Origin: Flavobacterium flavigenum
GTDB lineage: Bacteria > Bacteroidota > Bacteroidia > Flavobacteriales > Flavobacteriaceae
Direction of reading: 5' to 3'
DNA length: 64,000 nucleotides
Assembly (NCBI RefSeq): GCF_027111255.2
Contig: NZ_CP114285.2
Coordinates: 2,790,001 to 2,854,000 of the forward strand
The notes beneath the pieces were generated by a model that made no database searches, was not told the origin of the DNA, and worked only from the letters and a program-made list of their open reading frames with translations. Each line of letters starts with the position of its first letter. Within the stretch, counting starts at the first letter, position 1. Both the position numbers and the translations under genes were made by a program. Positions 62,701 through 64,000 of the stretch are shown in pieces.

Positions 62701-63805
62701 AAGTACTATTTGGTAACAACCCTGTTAAATTAATTAAGTTACCAGTTCCTAGACAAGCCGTTCCCGATCGTGCTGCTCCAGTTAAAGTTGGGGTTGGATT
62801 AATTACAACACTTCCACTCATAACTTTACATTCCGTAGTTCCAACTACAGCCATTACTGTATAAGTACCCGCTGTAGATTGAGTTCCAAAACTGATATTT
62901 GTTCCTGTTCCAGCAACTGCAGTACCTACATTTGTCGTACCATTACGTTTTAATTGATAATTAACTCCTACTTGAGAATTATTAAGCCCCATTGTAATAT
63001 TAGTTCCTGCGCATCCATTTGAGCCAGTCATCAAATAATCTGTTGGATCACTTGCAGTCAATTTAACATCATCGATTAGCCAGTCATCTCCACCGGTTGT
63101 ACTGCTACAATTTCCTGTTCCAGCAGAGCTGGTTGAAGATGATGCTACAAATTCGAGATCGGCAGTTACTCCTCCTGCCCAAGAGGGAATCGTAAGTGTT
63201 ATTGTGCCTTGACCTAAACTACTTTCGGGCATACCTGGCTTAGTTGCTGAATCCCTACCTACAGCTATTGGGAAACCTGATGCTACATAGCTTGTTCCTG
63301 GAACAGGTGTGGTAATATTAGCTGTAGTAATTACAGCATAACCTGCATTAGTAGTATTAAATGATGGGTTTACAATAGTCATGTAAGTAATGCCCCCAAG
63401 TTTTATATCAATAGTTGCATTTGTATTACAATTCAATCTATCCGCATTTTGTCCTTTAATTTTAAAGGTAAGCGTTAAGGAACTACCTAATAAACCCGTT
63501 ACAGATTGCTTTAGCGATATATTGCTTGTACTATTTACATCGATATATGCCTCATTCCCATAACGAAACCAACCAGTATTAGAACTTTCTGGCAATGTCC
63601 AATTACTGCCATCAGCAGAACTATTAAATTCTCCTCCTTTAACAACATTACAACCTGACTGCCCATAACCCATTTGAAATACAAAAAAAGCAAAACAAAG
63701 ACATTTAGCATTATTACTAAATAAGTTTGTTGCTATAATTTTCGGAGTATATTGATTTTGTTTAAAAAAAAATGAACCAATAATAGTAAGTAGTTTTTTA
63801 ATCAT
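58379..63805 (-). CDS. Giant T9SS surface protein with PKD-like repeats and a discoidin-like domain
   Basis: This 1808-residue exported protein has an unusually long N-terminus; the hydrophobic signal core is CLCFAFFVFQMGYGQ near 36-49. A jelly-roll-like domain follows (about 50-250). Four about 85-residue PKD/Ig-like repeats lie at about 440-790 (TLAGNxPxxGTGxWSxVSGT, TLRWTITNGxCTSTDDVVxT). A discoidin (F5/8 C)-like region lies at about 890-1040 (VRYIRLTQKFDNPDAWLQVGEVNAFEI, NRNEYLEISLASPKNIDYLRIYNRND). SprB-like strands follow, then the C-terminal module shared with the previous gene and a T9SS type A tail. A glycan-binding adhesin is the best guess. Confidence 0.9.
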   Translation of the reverse strand: MIKKLLTIIGSFFFKQNQYTPKIIATNLFSNNAKCLCFAFFVFQMGYGQSGCNVVKGGEFNSSADGSNWTLPESSNTGWFRYGNEAYIDVNSTSNISLKQSVTGLLGSSLTLTFKIKGQNADRLNCNTNATIDIKLGGITYMTIVNPSFNTTNAGYAVITTANITTPVPGTSYVASGFPIAVGRDSATKPGMPESSLGQGTITLTIPSWAGGVTADLEFVASSSTSSAGTGNCSSTTGGDDWLIDDVKLTASDPTDYLMTGSNGCAGTNITMGLNNSQVGVNYQLKRNGTTNVGTAVAGTGTNISFGTQSTAGTYTVMAVVGTTECKVMSGSVVINPTPTLTGAARSGTACLGTGNLINLTGLLPNSTSTISYTIANIVQTPITGVVANGSGAGSFTSTALTVLNSGQTLRITGVTTTSVTPNCTANFTTITTTLSVSTVPVVISAGSNQVQCNNATFTLAGTAAPIGTSGLWSVVSGTATITTPSSNTSGVTGVPAGSSATLRWTITNGSCTARDEVVLTNYATPTVSNAGLDISNCNSASFTLAGNSPTIGTGVWSVVSGTATITTPTSNTSGVTGITAGNSATLRWTITNGTCTSTDDVVLTNYATATVANAGADQTNSATCGVTSVTLNGNNPTVGTGAWSIVSGTGATIASPSTRNSTFSGTAGSTYTLRWTITNGVCSSTDDVVITFNQNPTVSNAGSDQNGISTCGLTSVTLAGNTPVVGTGAWSIVSGTGGTIANPSSPTSTFTGTAGSTYTLRWTISNSPCTSSTDDVVITFNVVPAAPTGSEFQTFCAAGSPTVANLTAIGTGVKWYDALIGGNQLAAATPLISGNHYYASQTSGCESTTRLDVTVMLNATPVITPNKVDETCPTSNNGTISPTFSGGLANVRYIRLTQKFDNPDAWLQVGEVNAFEIFTGQNVALSSNGASAAASSVYLNDAASYGPSLAIDGNNGNMYHSNTPNRNEYLEISLASPKNIDYLRIYNRNDAYAFRGQNMLLELFDNSHNVVYAKTVDLRGVTGTNVIDVNVLDVTWSDAVSTLNRTGLDSGSYTLNYADAAGCSVSMPINITSVNNVPSIASISVLSPLCSGTSLNPSVPTVTANGSAILVSGWQLETAVGSGSYSNLIVPYTVSFADNGKRIRYYATNGCGTTNSNSESITINQNPTAPTVGTITHINCTTNTGSVELRDLPIGDWTINQTGDVAASYGNTIPNTTSRTISGLSAGSYTFTVTNSDGCTSAVSTVTIFNNFNTWDGSSWSKGVQPDASMNVIIAAVIPNSPFTTDLVACALTINPGVVATVPSGVTLTITNEVTVNGSLTFDNNASLVQINNVNNNSGPIIYKRSSQPMKNYDSTYWSSPVEGQTLYNLSPNTRWDKYLSYTGDRWNEEPSSTVMQAGIGYAIRVPDIKTVYPNGETWNGSSYVQNLSFIGKPNNGKITSGQYMEKDKYYLIGNPYPSAIFADSFLYDNANNSGILGGTVYFWTHNTAVKLVGAQYAYVSDDYASYNLTGGVASALSDPKHSVNGVDKGMKPTGYIAAGQSFFTSAESGSGHVEFTNEMRFGGTNNSQFFKPGNTSKSALMEKHRLWLNLTNAGGAFKQMLIGYIEGASNGYDKIFDGQSYDGNSYIDFYSINDATDLTIQGRALPFSDSDVVPLGYRSKIAGDFTIAIDQADGKLATQRIYLEDKQTGTINELTAKNYTFTTKAGTFKNRFVLRYKNTTLGTGDFETVDDAVWVVAQNKTITVNSTTENIDKVFIYDVSGKELYSKDKVSNLELILQNQPFAQQVLLIKVVLGNGYQTTKKVIFK

Positions 63806-64000
63806 GTTTGGGGCGGATTAAATTTAAAAAAAGTAAACTTATTTTTATTAAAATTGTTTTTTTGACAAATTTTATCAAATAACAACTTATAATACCCTAA
63901 ACTGAATTAGTATTAAAACTGTAAACACATTGATGTCCTGATAATCAAAACATAAGAATTAAAAAACAAATACTAAATTATTTGGGGCTAATTTATAGAA
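63806..64000. other. Upstream region of the giant T9SS gene
   Basis: This AT-rich leader should contain the promoter of the minus-strand gene ending at 63805. I see no consensus TAnnTTTG box in the minus direction and no open frame before the window edge. Confidence 0.3.

Overview
The window looks like chromosome of a Flavobacterium-type bacterium (Bacteroidota, Flavobacteriia). The evidence is a SusC/SusD pair, several very large exported proteins with type IX secretion (T9SS) C-terminal signals, a gliding-associated CHU_C-like C-terminus, Bacteroidota-style promoters (TAnnTTTG -7 boxes), AT-rich intergenic DNA and a single-chain glycyl-tRNA synthetase. The core genes lepA, thiL, glyS, comF, ribF and bioB form a conserved backbone broken up by accessory blocks.

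Layout. 1-5.6 kb: a partial SusD and a complete SusC, divergent from two tandem Nudix/winged-helix regulators that probably control them. 5.7-9.8 kb: lepA, then an AT-rich cassette (pentapeptide-like membrane protein plus antitoxin/toxin pair) bracketed by two near-identical terminators. 9.8-11.9 kb: a translationally coupled pair, a divergent Lgt-like membrane protein and a Tes/MJ0619-like radical SAM enzyme, which is the most intriguing enzyme system here. 12.1-15.2 kb: WYL regulator, two DinB proteins, PfkB kinase. 15.4-19.4 kb: a 1351-residue T9SS protein with eight internal repeats. 19.4-24.1 kb: an array of small unrelated accessory genes separated by copies of a large palindromic element whose stems co-vary. 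24.2-31.3 kb: a Flavo-1-like RNA, thiL, a TPR histidine kinase/response regulator pair, a small exported protein with a duplicated 14-residue motif, a LytTR regulator lacking its phospho-acceptor Asp, and glyS.

31.6-37.9 kb: comF, a secreted metzincin with a P-domain, ribF, a small membrane protein and bioB. 37.9-43.1 kb: a type VI secretion effector island (VgrG, small beta-repeat protein, zincin toxin candidate, candidate immunity lipoprotein and a broken lipoprotein copy). It is bracketed by about 160-bp direct repeats made of the 3' end of bioB, its terminator and the tip of the next gene. 43.1-49.2 kb: an OmpR-family two-component system with five 11-bp-phased TTAACC sites in front of a divergent outer-membrane barrel gene, then a JmjC-like protein.

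49.3-63.8 kb: three consecutive giant T9SS surface proteins on the minus strand with different N-terminal regions (delta-60 repeats, DUF11-like repeat, PKD-like plus discoidin-like). They share a C-terminal module that is nearly identical at DNA level in two of them. An IS3-family element with a frameshifted orfB has inserted into the terminator hairpin of one. The island arrangements and functional links are inferences from sequence; coordinates, motifs and repeats were read directly.
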